Below, in pieces: positions 24,651-32,552 of a DNA stretch of 32,552 nt. Positions within the stretch are counted from its first letter, which is position 1, and each line of letters opens with the position of its first letter. A program made the position numbers and the translations under genes. The stretch comes from Alphaproteobacteria bacterium (GTDB lineage: Bacteria; Pseudomonadota; Alphaproteobacteria; Rhizobiales; Devosiaceae), in the NCBI GenBank assembly GCA_018818925.1, contig JAHJQZ010000169.1:1-32552 (forward strand). Reading direction: 5' to 3'. The notes under the pieces are model-generated. The model saw only the letters and a program-made list of their open reading frames with translations. It did no database searches and had not been told where the DNA came from.

Positions 24651-26392
24651 GATGCCCCCTCCCCGTCGGCGAGCACAGCGTCGACATCGGCGCCGAGCCG
24701 GCCGAGCATGGTTTCGGGCGGGCCTTCGGCGACGAGCCGGCCGGCGGCGATGGCGATGACGCGATCGGCGTTGTCGAGCGTCACGCGGCGATGGGCGATG
24801 GTCAGCATGGTTCGGCCGACCTGCAACCGGTCGAGCGCCTCGGCAATGGCGGCTTCGCTTGCGGTATCGAGATGGGCGCCGGCCTCGTCGAGCAGCACCA
24901 GGCCCGCTTCGGCATGAAAGGCCCGGGCGAGCGCGATGCGCTGCACCTGCCCGCCGCTGAGGCCGATGCCGTTTTCGCCGACGGAAGTGTCGTAGCCCCG
25001 CGGCAGGTCCGCGATGAAGGCGTCGGCGACGGCGAGCCGGGCAGCGGCCCCCACCTTTTCCATGTCGATGGCTTCGGGCCGTCGCATGGCGATATTCTCG
25101 GCGATGGTCGCGTCGAACATGTGCGGGCGCTGCGGCAGATAGGCGATGCGATGGAGCCAGGCCGGCGGATCGAGTTCGTCAAGCGGAACGTCGTTGACGA
25201 GGATGCGTCCGGCGCTCGGCGCAATGAAGCCGAGCAGCAGGTTGACGATTGTCGACTTGCCGGCGCCGCTCGGCCCGATCAGGGCGACGCGCTCGCCGGC
25301 GGCGATGGAAAAACTCAAACCATCGAGCCCGGTGCGCCCGTCGGCATAGGCGACCGAGACGTTTTCGAAGCGGATGGCGATGCCGGCGCCGATGTCGCGG
25401 CGATCACCCCGCGACGAGGCCGGCAGGGGTGCGCTCAACAGTTCGAAGACCTTCTCGGAGGCGCCGATCGCCTCCATGCGGGAATGATAGGCGGTGCCGA
25501 GGGTCCTGAGGGGCAGGTAGAATTCCGGCGCGAGCAGCAGCACGAAAAAGCCGTTGAAGAAGGCCATTTCGCCCCAGAGCAGCCTGAAGCCGATCAGGAC
25601 GGCGACAAGGGCGATGGAAACGGTGGCGAAGAATTCGAGCGCCAGCGCCGACAGGAAGGCGATGCGCAACACCACCATTGTCTCGCGCCGATAGGCCTCG
25701 GCCGTCTCGGCGACATGGGCGGCCTCGCGGCGGCTGGCGCTCATCAGCTTAAGCGTCGTCAGCCCTTCGACGACGTCGAGGAAATGCCCGCCCATATGGG
25801 TGAGCTTGCGCCATTGCCGGCGGTTGACCCGTTCGGCGCCAGCGCCGATCAGCATCATGAACAGCGGGATGAGCGGCGCCGTGACCAGCAGCACGATGCC
25901 GGACAGCCAGTCGGAGGGCACGACCGCGACGAACATGGCAAAGGGCACCAGCGCCGCCAGCATCATCGCCGGCAGATAGCGCGAATAGTAAAGCTCGATC
26001 TTGCTGAGGCCATCGAGCACTGCCGTGACAATGCCGCCGACGGGTCGGTCGGAAAGCGGCATGGGCCCGAGGGCGATCAGGTGATCAACAAGACGCCGCC
26101 TGAGGTCGCGCTTGACGCCGGCGGCGGCGCGAATGGCAAAGCGCTCGGCCGCCCAGGCCAGAACGGCGCGCAGCAAAAACAGCGGCAAAAGGCCGAAAAG
26201 CCAGGGCAGAACCTCGGCGAAGGCGGCCGCTTCGAAGGCCAGCGCGTTGACGAAAGCGGCGACGACGAAGGCCTGGGCGATGATGACGAGGCCGTTAAGA
26301 AAGGACAGCCCGATCGACAGGCGCAGGCTGGCGCCGGCAATCGGGCGTTGGGCGTTGAGGAAAGCCTTCAGGTCCTTGACGTCGACCGCCAT
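24647..26392 (-). CDS. cydD: Cysteine/glutathione ABC exporter subunit CydD
   Basis: The ATG at 26392 is chosen over a GTG at 26413 because GAGGA lies 4 bases upstream of it and the GTG would sit right beside a large hairpin. The product has 581 residues. The membrane domain has about six helices (LNGLVIIAQAFVVAAFVNAL first). The nucleotide-binding domain shows Walker A GPSGAGKST, Q-loop YLPQRPHMF, signature LSGGQVQR, Walker B LVLLDEAGAHLD and H-loop IAHRR. The Walker B ends in DEA, as is common for CydD, instead of DEP. It pairs with CydC to form the heterodimeric exporter. Confidence 0.93.
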   Translation of the reverse strand: MAVDVKDLKAFLNAQRPIAGASLRLSIGLSFLNGLVIIAQAFVVAAFVNALAFEAAAFAEVLPWLFGLLPLFLLRAVLAWAAERFAIRAAAGVKRDLRRRLVDHLIALGPMPLSDRPVGGIVTAVLDGLSKIELYYSRYLPAMMLAALVPFAMFVAVVPSDWLSGIVLLVTAPLIPLFMMLIGAGAERVNRRQWRKLTHMGGHFLDVVEGLTTLKLMSASRREAAHVAETAEAYRRETMVVLRIAFLSALALEFFATVSIALVAVLIGFRLLWGEMAFFNGFFVLLLAPEFYLPLRTLGTAYHSRMEAIGASEKVFELLSAPLPASSRGDRRDIGAGIAIRFENVSVAYADGRTGLDGLSFSIAAGERVALIGPSGAGKSTIVNLLLGFIAPSAGRILVNDVPLDELDPPAWLHRIAYLPQRPHMFDATIAENIAMRRPEAIDMEKVGAAARLAVADAFIADLPRGYDTSVGENGIGLSGGQVQRIALARAFHAEAGLVLLDEAGAHLDTASEAAIAEALDRLQVGRTMLTIAHRRVTLDNADRVIAIAAGRLVAEGPPETMLGRLGADVDAVLADGEGAS

Positions 26393-26418
26393 CGCATCCT
26401 CGTACAAAAGCACTCAAA

Positions 26419-26455
26419 CGAAGGCGCCGGCCTCGGGCCGAGGCCGGCGCCTTCG
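26419..26455 (-). terminator. Perfect 18-bp inverted repeat between cydX and cydD
   Basis: Arms 26419-26436 (starting CGAAGGCGCCGG) and 26438-26455 are perfectly complementary around one base, so a long GC-rich stem with a small loop can form. On the minus strand it is followed by GTTTGAGTGCTTTT, only partly T-rich. It could end or process the cydABX message and lower expression of cydDC. Confidence 0.65.
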
Positions 26456-26490
26456 CGTTTATTCGGCTGGGCGCGCGGGCGCCTTGAGCC

Positions 26491-26601
26491 TCAGTCCTTG
26501 TCCGTAGTCTCGAACTCGTTCTGGAATTCGTACCACATGACATTGATCACAGCGAGGCCGAGAGCGGCGGTGACGCCGAGGATCCAGGCAAAATACCACA
26601 T
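26491..26601 (-). CDS. cydX: Cytochrome bd accessory subunit CydX (YbgT-type)
   Basis: A 36-residue protein beginning MWYFAWILG, the hallmark shared with E. coli CydX, followed by one membrane helix ending near MWYEFQNE and an acidic tail. CydX packs against CydA and stabilises the haem site in the known bd structures. AAGGAG lies 7 bases before the ATG, 25 bases after the cydB stop. Longer in-frame upstream codons overlap cydB and are not needed. The gene is short enough to be missed in automatic annotation. Confidence 0.93.
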   Translation of the reverse strand: MWYFAWILGVTAALGLAVINVMWYEFQNEFETTDKD

Positions 26602-26626
26602 GAGTTTGGCTCCTTTCCGGCCCTGA

Positions 26627-27781
26627 TCAGTAGACTTCGTGGGCGCGGGCTTCGATGTCGGCAACCGACATGCGCCGCCACATGCGCCAATAGGCCCAGA
26701 CCGTGTAGGCAAGCACGATGGGCAGGAAGACGACCACCGCCCAGAACATCACGGTCAGTGTCAGATGGCTCGATGTCGCATCCCAGACGATGAGGCTGGA
26801 ATTCGGATCGCTCGAAGATGGCATGATGAACGGGAACATGCTGAGACCGGCGGTCGAGATGATGCCCGCCAGGCCCAAGCCGCTCATCACGAAACCCCAG
26901 CCGGGGCTGTCGTTCTCGCTCAGGTACCAGGCGACGAGCGGCATGGCCAGGCCAAGCAGCGGCGCCAGTATGGCGACCGGATAGTTGGCATAGATGGCCA
27001 GAAGGGCACCCGTCTCGCGAACCACTTCCTTGCCCAGCGGATTGGGCAAGGCGTCGATCGGCGGCATGGACACGACGCGATAGCCCTCGATGCCGAAGGC
27101 GACCCAGATGCCGGCAAGCGCGAAGGCGACACTGGTGAAGATGGCCAGATACTTGACGACCGGCTTGCTCCGCTCGGCGATCGTCCGCTCGGTCCGCAAT
27201 TGCAGCCAGATGCCACCATGAGTGGCGAGCATGGCCACGCTGATCAACCCGGCCAGCAGGGCAAACGGATTGAGCAGGATGATGAGCGCCCACAAGAACT
27301 GCGCATCGAAATGCGGCCGCAGGAACTCGTCGAGGTGGAAGGGCACGCCTTGTATGAGGTTGCCGAAGGCCACCCCGAAAATGAGCGCCGGAATGAAGCC
27401 GCCGGCGAACAGGCCCCAGTCCCAGGCGGTGCGCCATGACTTGTCGGTCAGCTTGGAACGGTAGTCGAAGCCGACCGGCCTGAAGAACAGGGCAATCAGC
27501 ACCAGGAGCATGGCGAGGTAAAAACCCGAGAACGAGGCGGCATAGACGGCTGGCCAGGCGGCGAAGATGGCACCGCCGGCGGTGATCAGCCAGACCTGGT
27601 TGCCGTCCCAGTGCGGGGCGACGGCGTTGATGATGACGCGACGTTCCCCGTCGGTCCTGCCGAGGAAGGGCAGAAGCGTGCCCACCCCCATGTCCATGCC
27701 GTCGGTAATGGCGAAGCCGATCAGCAGAATGCCGACCAGAGCCCACCAGATCAGTTTGAGGATTTCGTAATCCAGAATCAT
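26627..27781 (-). CDS. cydB: Cytochrome bd ubiquinol oxidase subunit II
   Basis: The product has 384 residues, the usual length. It contains about eight to nine membrane helices; the N-terminal WWALVGILLIGFAITDGMD motif with its conserved acidic residues, the HWDGNQVWLITAGGAIFAA region, FFRPVGFDYR and FPFIMPSSSDPNSSL are characteristic of CydB. It forms the oxidase with CydA in the cytoplasmic membrane. It follows cydA by 18 bases. Confidence 0.96.
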   Translation of the reverse strand: MILDYEILKLIWWALVGILLIGFAITDGMDMGVGTLLPFLGRTDGERRVIINAVAPHWDGNQVWLITAGGAIFAAWPAVYAASFSGFYLAMLLVLIALFFRPVGFDYRSKLTDKSWRTAWDWGLFAGGFIPALIFGVAFGNLIQGVPFHLDEFLRPHFDAQFLWALIILLNPFALLAGLISVAMLATHGGIWLQLRTERTIAERSKPVVKYLAIFTSVAFALAGIWVAFGIEGYRVVSMPPIDALPNPLGKEVVRETGALLAIYANYPVAILAPLLGLAMPLVAWYLSENDSPGWGFVMSGLGLAGIISTAGLSMFPFIMPSSSDPNSSLIVWDATSSHLTLTVMFWAVVVFLPIVLAYTVWAYWRMWRRMSVADIEARAHEVY

Positions 27782-27799
27782 CGGAGATCTCCTCTGGCT

Positions 27800-29374
27800 C
27801 TATTCGGCCGGCTGCGCGGCTGCGCCGCCGTTTTCGAAGTGATACCGTCCCGTATGCAGCGAGCTCGGCCCGAGGCGGGCGAACTTGAACATCAGGAACA
27901 TCTCGATGATGAGCAGAACCGTGTAGAAAATCAGATAGCCCGCCATCGACGTAATGAGGTCCGCGATCGTCAGGGCCGACGTGGCGAGGAAAGTCGGAAG
28001 GACTTCGCCGATCGCCCAGGGCTGGCGCCCGTATTCAGCCGTGAACCAGCCCAGTTCCGCCGCGATCCAGGGCAGCGGAATGCTCCATACGAGCGTGTGC
28101 AGTATCCAGCGATGCTTCATGATCGTGCCGCGCGCCAGGAACACTGCCGACAGCACGAACAGCGCCAGGAAATAAAAGCCGATGGCCACCATGACCCTGA
28201 AGCTCCAGAACAGCAGCGGCACGGAAGGAATGGAATCCTCCGCCGCCTTGACGATCTGTTCCTCGCTGGCGGTAGACGGGTTCTCGACATAGCGCTTGAG
28301 CAACAGACCATAGCCGAGATCGGCCTTGTGTTCCTCGAAGGCGGCCACGACGTCCGGAGTTTTTTCGCCGGCGCGCAGCTTGACGAGATTCTCGTAGGCG
28401 ATCACGCCCGAGCGCACCCGCACCTCGTGCTGGGCGGTCAGATCCTCGATGCCGAGCACCTGCTTGTCGACCGAACGCGTCATGATAAGGCCCCCGATCC
28501 ACGGCAGTCTGAACGCCATGTCGGTCGATTTGGTCGCGTCATTGGGCAGGCCGAACACGGTGAAGGATGCCGGCGCCGGTTCCGTTTCCCAGGACGCCTC
28601 GATGGCGGCGAGCTTGACCTTCTGGACATCGCCCAGTTCGTAGCCGCTCTCGTCCCCCAGAACGATCACCGACAGGGCCGCGGCGACACCGAAGGCGGCC
28701 GCGACGGCGAAGGAGCGCTTGGCGAACGCCAGATCGCGCCCCTTGAGCAGGTACCAGGCGGAAATGCCGATGACAAAGACCGAGGCGGTGACATAGCCGG
28801 CCGCGACGGTGTGGACGAATTTGACCTGCGCCACCGGGTTCAGGATGACCTCGAAGAAATCGGTCATTTCCATGCGCATGGTCTCGGCGGAGAATTCGGA
28901 CCCCACCGGATTCTGCATCCAGGCATTGGCGACAAGAATCCACAGGGCGCTGAGATTGGTGCCGAGCGCGGTGAGGAAGGTCACGGCGAGGTGCTGCACC
29001 TTGGTCAACCTGTCCCAGCCGAGAATCATCAGGCCGACGAATGTCGATTCGAGGAAGAACGCCATCAGGCCTTCGATGGCCAGCGGTGCCCCGAAGACGT
29101 CGCCGACGTAGTGAGAGTAATAGGACCAGTTGGTTCCGAACTGGAACTCCATGGTCAGACCGGTCGTCACACCGAGCGCGAAGTTGATGGCAAACAGCTT
29201 GCCCCAGAACTTCGTCATGTCTCTGTAGATTTCCTTGCCGGTCATGACATAGACCGACTCCATGATCACAAGAATCCAGGTGATGCCGAGCGTCAGCGGC
29301 ACGAAGATAAAGTGATACATGGCGACGGCCGCGAATTGCCACCGGGAAAGGTCGACAAATAGATCGTCGAACAT
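27800..29374 (-). CDS. cydA: Cytochrome bd ubiquinol oxidase subunit I
   Basis: ATG 29374 is chosen for its AAGGAGG site 7 bases upstream; an in-frame codon at 29395 lacks one. The product has 524 residues. Haem ligands are visible: His21 in [13 protein letters not shown] (b595/d site), His in [12 protein letters not shown] and Met in FRVMVAIGF (b558). [12 protein letters not shown] and [15 protein letters not shown] are signature motifs. The periplasmic loop between [16 protein letters not shown] and [11 protein letters not shown] is of the long Q-loop type, as in E. coli. It is the catalytic quinol:oxygen oxidoreductase used at low oxygen. It is first in the cydABXDC operon. Confidence 0.97.
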   Translation of the reverse strand: MFDDLFVDLSRWQFAAVAMYHFIFVPLTLGITWILVIMESVYVMTGKEIYRDMTKFWGKLFAINFALGVTTGLTMEFQFGTNWSYYSHYVGDVFGAPLAIEGLMAFFLESTFVGLMILGWDRLTKVQHLAVTFLTALGTNLSALWILVANAWMQNPVGSEFSAETMRMEMTDFFEVILNPVAQVKFVHTVAAGYVTASVFVIGISAWYLLKGRDLAFAKRSFAVAAAFGVAAALSVIVLGDESGYELGDVQKVKLAAIEASWETEPAPASFTVFGLPNDATKSTDMAFRLPWIGGLIMTRSVDKQVLGIEDLTAQHEVRVRSGVIAYENLVKLRAGEKTPDVVAAFEEHKADLGYGLLLKRYVENPSTASEEQIVKAAEDSIPSVPLLFWSFRVMVAIGFYFLALFVLSAVFLARGTIMKHRWILHTLVWSIPLPWIAAELGWFTAEYGRQPWAIGEVLPTFLATSALTIADLITSMAGYLIFYTVLLIIEMFLMFKFARLGPSSLHTGRYHFENGGAAAQPAE

Positions 29375-29629
29375 TGCGAGCCCTCCTTGCCACACACGGG
29401 CGCTAGCATATGCGGCAACTCATACATTGGAAGCGTTCTTCCCAGACCTTGCCTGCGTCCGAATGCCGCTACCCGACTCTCAAAGCCTACGCCGGTTTCG
29501 GACAAGTTGCCCGTTTTTCATGCAATTGGCGTTCTATTGTGCACTGCTGAATGCAGGCGTCATGCGAGACGCCGACGCAGGCGTCGGATCGGTCTGGCTG
29601 CGGGTCCGGATTTGCCGCGCCGCTCGGTG
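29375..29629. other. 255-bp region upstream of cydA with overlapping hairpins
   Basis: It must hold the cyd promoter on the minus strand. A weak candidate is TTCCAA-16-TATGCT, read leftward from about 29433. No TTGAT-N4-ATCAA FNR/Anr box was found. At 29556-29585 GGCGTC, GACGCC and GGCGTC occur in order with 6-base gaps, so the middle element can pair with either neighbour; this lies 45 bases beyond the GntR gene stop. No small gene was recognised. Confidence 0.4.
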
Positions 29630-30313
29630 CTACTCGAACCAATCGCGGTAGATTTCCGCCGCCGCCGGCAGATCGCGCAGGATATAGTGAAGATGCTCGC
29701 GCATCACCGCCTCGGCGGTGTCGGGGTCGTGGACGTCGATGGCATCGACGATCGCCTTGTGCTGTTCCAGCAGCAATTCCCTATTGTCGCGCTTGATGAT
29801 CATCAGGTTGCCGACCCGGTCGAACTGCGCCTTGGTGTCAGCGATGGTGTGCCAGGCGAGGCTGCATCCCGCGCCCTTGGCGAGATAGAAGTGAAACTTG
29901 GCGTCGAGCAGGCGAAACTGATGGGGATCTTCCGAACCGACCACGTCCTTCTGCTGGCGCAGATTGGTGGCCACCTGCTCGCGCGTCATCGGGTCGAAAT
30001 TCTCGGAGGCCCGGCGCACGACCGCCACCTCGACGGCCTCGCGAACAAAGCGCGCCTCGAGCATCTGCTGCACGGAAATCTTGACCACGACGGTGCCACG
30101 ATTGGGCCGGGCCTCGAGAAATCCCGACTTGGCCAGCGCGATCAACGCTTCCCGGACCGGCTGCCGGGATGCGCCAAATCTGGTCGCTATCTCCTGCTCG
30201 CTCAAACGCGCGCCCGGCAGCAGTTCGAGGCGCACGATTGCTTCGCGCAACTCGCGTTCAATGCGTGCGGCCGCCGTTTCGTTGGTTGTCGGTGCGGCAA
30301 GCGGGAAGGCCAT
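29630..30313 (-). CDS. GntR-family regulator with FCD effector domain
   Basis: ATG 30313 is preferred because it leaves the usual short leader before the DNA-binding domain; upstream in-frame ATG codons would add 22 residues encoded in the divergent promoter. The product has 227 residues. The winged helix shows RLSEQEIATRFGASRQPVRE (about residues 37-56) and the wing NRGTVVV. The C-terminal all-helical FCD domain has LDAKFHFYLA, EQHKAIVDAI and MREHLHYIL, with the His and Asp residues that bind metal in this family. Such regulators respond to organic or sugar acids. It diverges from the TRAP transporter operon and probably controls it. There is no ribosome site; see findings for a near-leaderless start. 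Confidence 0.92.
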   Translation of the reverse strand: MAFPLAAPTTNETAAARIERELREAIVRLELLPGARLSEQEIATRFGASRQPVREALIALAKSGFLEARPNRGTVVVKISVQQMLEARFVREAVEVAVVRRASENFDPMTREQVATNLRQQKDVVGSEDPHQFRLLDAKFHFYLAKGAGCSLAWHTIADTKAQFDRVGNLMIIKRDNRELLLEQHKAIVDAIDVHDPDTAEAVMREHLHYILRDLPAAAEIYRDWFE

Positions 30314-30333
30314 CCAGATTTCTAGTATATAAG

Positions 30334-30362
30334 TTGACAGGATTTTCAGGTTTCCATACACT
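30334..30362 (+). promoter_or_regulatory. Promoter of the TRAP transporter operon
   Basis: TTGACA at 30334-30339 is a perfect -35; a 17-base spacer leads to TACACT at 30357-30362 (4/6). The untranslated leader would be about 107 bases and contains a perfect 7-bp inverted repeat (TGTGGGC at 30411, GCCCACA at 30419). Confidence 0.6.
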
Positions 30363-30370
30363 ACCATACA
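30354..30370. promoter_or_regulatory. Direct repeats over the TRAP promoter, candidate GntR site
   Basis: CCATACA occurs at 30354-30360 and 30364-30370, one helical turn apart, covering the -10 element and start. Separately, ATAAGTTG (30329-30336) and CAACTTAT (30390-30397) are inverted copies bracketing the promoter. Either could be bound by the divergent GntR protein. Confidence 0.4.
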
Positions 30371-30475
30371 AGCTGGCATTCAGCCAAGGCAACTTATGGA
30401 TGCCGGCTCCTGTGGGCGGCCCACATGCACTGCGGTGGGGCGCTTCAACTGCATCTGCTCTTTGGGAGGAAATTA

Positions 30476-31456
30476 ATGTTTCATTTCTCGAAATTCGTGG
30501 CGACTATGGGAGCGGCTGCGCTTCTCGCCACCGGTGTCAGCGCCCAGGACATGATCCTGCGCTCGTCCGACACCCATCCCGACGGTTATCCGACCGTCGA
30601 GGCCGTCAAGTACATGGGCCAGCTGCTCGAACGCTATACGGACGGCAAGATCGGTATCGAAGTCGCCCATTCGGCCCAGCTCGGCGAAGAAGCCGACACG
30701 ATCGAACAGACCCGCTTCGGCGCCATCGATCTCAATCGCATCTCGCTCGGGCCGTTCAACGGCCTGGTTCCCGCCACGCGCATTCCGTCGCTGCCGTACA
30801 TCTTCCGTTCGGAAGCCCATATGCGCACCGTCATGGACGGCCCGATCGGCGACGAAATTCTCGCCGCCTTCGAGCCCTTCGACCTGATCGGTCTCGCCTT
30901 CTACGACGGCGGTTCGCGGTCCTTCTACAACTCGAAGAAGCCGATCACCTCGCTTGACGACCTCAAGGGCCTGAAGTTCCGCGTCATGCAGTCCGACATC
31001 TTCGTCGACATGGTCAAGGCGCTCGGCGCCGATGCCGTGCCGATGCCCTATGGCGAAGTCTACTCGGCCATCCAGACCGGCGTCATCGACGGCGCCGAGA
31101 ACAACCCGCCGAGCTATGACACTTCGGGTCATTACGAAGTTGCCGGCTACTACACGTTCGACCAGCACCTGATCGTTCCGGAAATTCTCGTCATGTCGAA
31201 GATGACCTGGGACAAGCTCAGTGCCGACGAGCAGGCCGCCGTCAAGATGGCTGCCAAGAACTCCGTCGCCTACGAGCGCGGTGCCTGGGACTCCCAGGTT
31301 CTGGCGTCCCGCAACAAGGTCGCCGCTGCCGGTTCGGAAATCATCACCGAGATCGACAAGCAGCCGTTCATCGACGCAATGGGCCCGGTTTACGAGAAGT
31401 ATGTCGACTCACCCGAGCTCAAGGATCTGGTCGCCCGCATTCAGGCCACCAAGTAA
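30476..31456 (+). CDS. dctP: TRAP transporter solute-binding protein (DctP family)
   Basis: ATG 30476 follows GGGAGGAAATTA, a good ribosome site, and begins a signal peptide ([16 protein letters not shown], cleavage after VSA before QDMIL). The product has 326 residues. DctP-family landmarks include [11 protein letters not shown] at the N-terminus, [24 protein letters not shown] with the conserved Arg that usually binds a ligand carboxylate, and [13 protein letters not shown]. It is periplasmic and hands an acidic substrate to DctQM. The substrate could be a dicarboxylate or sugar acid; the sequence does not decide. Confidence 0.94.
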   Translation: MFHFSKFVATMGAAALLATGVSAQDMILRSSDTHPDGYPTVEAVKYMGQLLERYTDGKIGIEVAHSAQLGEEADTIEQTRFGAIDLNRISLGPFNGLVPATRIPSLPYIFRSEAHMRTVMDGPIGDEILAAFEPFDLIGLAFYDGGSRSFYNSKKPITSLDDLKGLKFRVMQSDIFVDMVKALGADAVPMPYGEVYSAIQTGVIDGAENNPPSYDTSGHYEVAGYYTFDQHLIVPEILVMSKMTWDKLSADEQAAVKMAAKNSVAYERGAWDSQVLASRNKVAAAGSEIITEIDKQPFIDAMGPVYEKYVDSPELKDLVARIQATK

Positions 31457-31476
31457 TCCCTCAAAGGCTTCAAATC

Positions 31477-31502
31477 GATGGCGCGGGCCTGCCCGCGCCA
31501 TC
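31477..31502 (+). terminator. Hairpin between dctP and dctQ
   Basis: GATGGCGCGGGC and GCCCGCGCCATC form a perfect 12-bp stem with a CT spacer, 20 bases after the dctP stop. No T-run follows. It probably protects or partly terminates the dctP message so that the binding protein exceeds the membrane subunits. Confidence 0.6.
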
Positions 31503-31522
31503 ATCTTCGGCAAGGGGCTGTC

Positions 31523-32050
31523 GTGAAAAAATTCCTCGGACAAGCAACGGCGATTCTCGATCGCGTGAATCTTTACTCGCTTTGGCTTTCAGGGTTCTGT
31601 CTCGTCGCCATGGTGGTCATCATCTTCTACGTGGTGTTCGGCAGGTATGTCCTGCATTCGACGCCTTCATGGGGCGAAGCCCTGTCCGTCGCCTTCATGG
31701 GCTGGTTCATCTTCCTGGGCGCCGCCGTCGGCGTCTATGAGCGCACGCATCTGGGGTTCGACGTCCTGATCTACGCAGTCCCCAAACGCGGCAAGGCGGT
31801 TCTGCGCACCATTTCAGATCTTGCCGTTCTGGCATTCGGCATCGGCATGGTTTATTTCGGCTACCTTCTGGCCGACAAGACCTGGGACGCCATCCGCCCG
31901 ACCCTCGGCATTCCCGATGGCTTCCGCTACGTCCCGCTGGTGCTGGGCGGCATCCTGGTGTGTCTGTTCACGCTCAAGCACATGCTGGCGCGCTTTGCGG
32001 GCATGGAAGAAGGCGAATTCGACCGCTCCCACGCTTCCCTTTCGTCATAG
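31523..32050 (+). CDS. dctQ: TRAP transporter small permease subunit (DctQ)
   Basis: A GTG start at 31523 is chosen because AAGGGG lies 6 bases upstream and the next upstream in-frame ATG (31478) lies within the hairpin stem. The product has 175 residues with four predicted membrane helices (LWLSGFCLVAMVVIIFYVVF first). FGRYVLHSTPSWGEALS and the ERTHLGFDVL segment are the typical DctQ motifs. It forms the membrane complex with DctM, starting 10 bases downstream. Confidence 0.93.
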   Translation: MKKFLGQATAILDRVNLYSLWLSGFCLVAMVVIIFYVVFGRYVLHSTPSWGEALSVAFMGWFIFLGAAVGVYERTHLGFDVLIYAVPKRGKAVLRTISDLAVLAFGIGMVYFGYLLADKTWDAIRPTLGIPDGFRYVPLVLGGILVCLFTLKHMLARFAGMEEGEFDRSHASLSS

Positions 32051-32059
32051 GCGCGCACC

Positions 32060-32552
32060 ATGGAATACTGGCTCCTTTTTGGCATCTTCGCCGCCCTCCT
32101 GGTCATCGGCACGCCGATCGCCTTCTGCCTTGGCGTCGCGTCCTTCGCCACGATCCTTTACCTCGGCCTGCCACCCGAAGTGGTGTTTCAGCGCATGGCC
32201 TCGCAGGTCTCGGTCTTCGTCCTGATGGCGATCCCGTTCTTCATCTATGCCGGCGACCTCATGGTCAGGGGCGGCATCGCCTCGCGCCTGGTCAACTTCG
32301 CCGCCTCGCTGGTTGCCCATATGCGTGGCGGCATCGGCCAGGTCGGCATCATCGCCTCGATCCTGTTCGGCGGCATTTCCGGATCGGCCGTCGCCGACGC
32401 CTCGGCTATCGGCGGCCTGCTGATCCCGCAGATGCGCGAACGCGGATACGGTGCCGACTATGCCGTTAACGTCATGGTGACCTCCTCGATCATCGCCCTT
32501 CTGATTCCGCCGTCGCACAACATGATCATCTACTCGATCTCGGCGGGCGGGC
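32060..32552 (+). CDS. dctM: TRAP transporter large permease subunit (DctM), 3' end outside window
   Basis: The first 164 codons are present, beginning MEYWLLFGIFAALLVIGTPIAF, and the frame is open at the window end; the full protein is usually about 425-430 residues. Landmarks are the IPFFIYAGDLMVRGG loop, GGISGSAVADASAIGGLLIP, which belongs to the sodium- and substrate-binding region of the family, and IIALLIPPSHNM. It is the transport subunit that couples sodium to uptake. No ribosome site is obvious before the ATG, which suggests coupling to dctQ translation. Confidence 0.93.
   Translation, partial: MEYWLLFGIFAALLVIGTPIAFCLGVASFATILYLGLPPEVVFQRMASQVSVFVLMAIPFFIYAGDLMVRGGIASRLVNFAASLVAHMRGGIGQVGIIASILFGGISGSAVADASAIGGLLIPQMRERGYGADYAVNVMVTSSIIALLIPPSHNMIIYSISAGG

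Noticed and set aside
23028-29362. Several plus-strand frames of about 580-630 codons opposite cydC, cydD and cydA
   Set aside because: All are shadows of well-recognised minus-strand genes, with Gln/Arg/Gly-rich products lacking domains.

Overview
The window is high-GC DNA from what is most likely an alphaproteobacterium of the order Hyphomicrobiales (Rhizobiales). This rests on base composition, FCD-type GntR and LacI regulators beside TRAP and ABC uptake operons, and a nested palindrome at 20487-20532 that resembles the short intergenic repeats common in that order. The species cannot be named from the sequence. No tRNA, rRNA, CRISPR array, insertion sequence or phage gene was found.

Region 1 (1-11843, + strand) is the least familiar part. 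It holds three tightly packed genes for apparently exported proteins: a Pro/Thr-rich protein with a bacterial SH3 domain and a 3x3 array of cysteine-pair repeats (cut by the window start), a small pentapeptide-repeat protein, and a modular protein of about 2,928 residues. The giant protein carries a signal peptide, a possible beta-trefoil, several small beta domains, a Lys/Ala-rich segment, five modules resembling the VHL beta domain, seven cadherin-like repeats, and three cysteine-pair repeats close to those of the first gene. The shared repeat and the ATGA overlap suggest one exported or envelope system. A membrane GGDEF-EAL protein (11955-13904, - strand) converges on it.

Region 2 (14192-22945) is a sugar-uptake locus. 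A LacI-type regulator and a DkgB-like aldo/keto reductase run leftward. Diverging from them is an operon of two permeases, an ATPase and a binding protein, most like glucose/mannose (Gts-type) ABC systems, followed by a VOC-fold protein, a sugar isomerase/epimerase-like TIM barrel and a YajO-like aldo/keto reductase. A 14-bp pseudo-palindrome overlaps the end of the divergent promoter, and a 13/14 copy lies inside the second permease gene within a run of AT-rich codons. This suggests a LacI operator with an intragenic auxiliary site.

Region 3 (22962-29374, - strand) is a complete cytochrome bd oxidase operon in the order cydA-cydB-cydX-cydD-cydC, including a 36-residue CydX. A perfect 18-bp inverted repeat separates cydABX from cydDC.

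Region 4 (29630-32552) is a GntR/FCD regulator divergent from a TRAP transporter operon (dctP, dctQ and the start of dctM, which runs off the window). The intergenic region has a good promoter and direct repeats over its -10 element. No uninterrupted non-coding stretch exceeds 300 bases.
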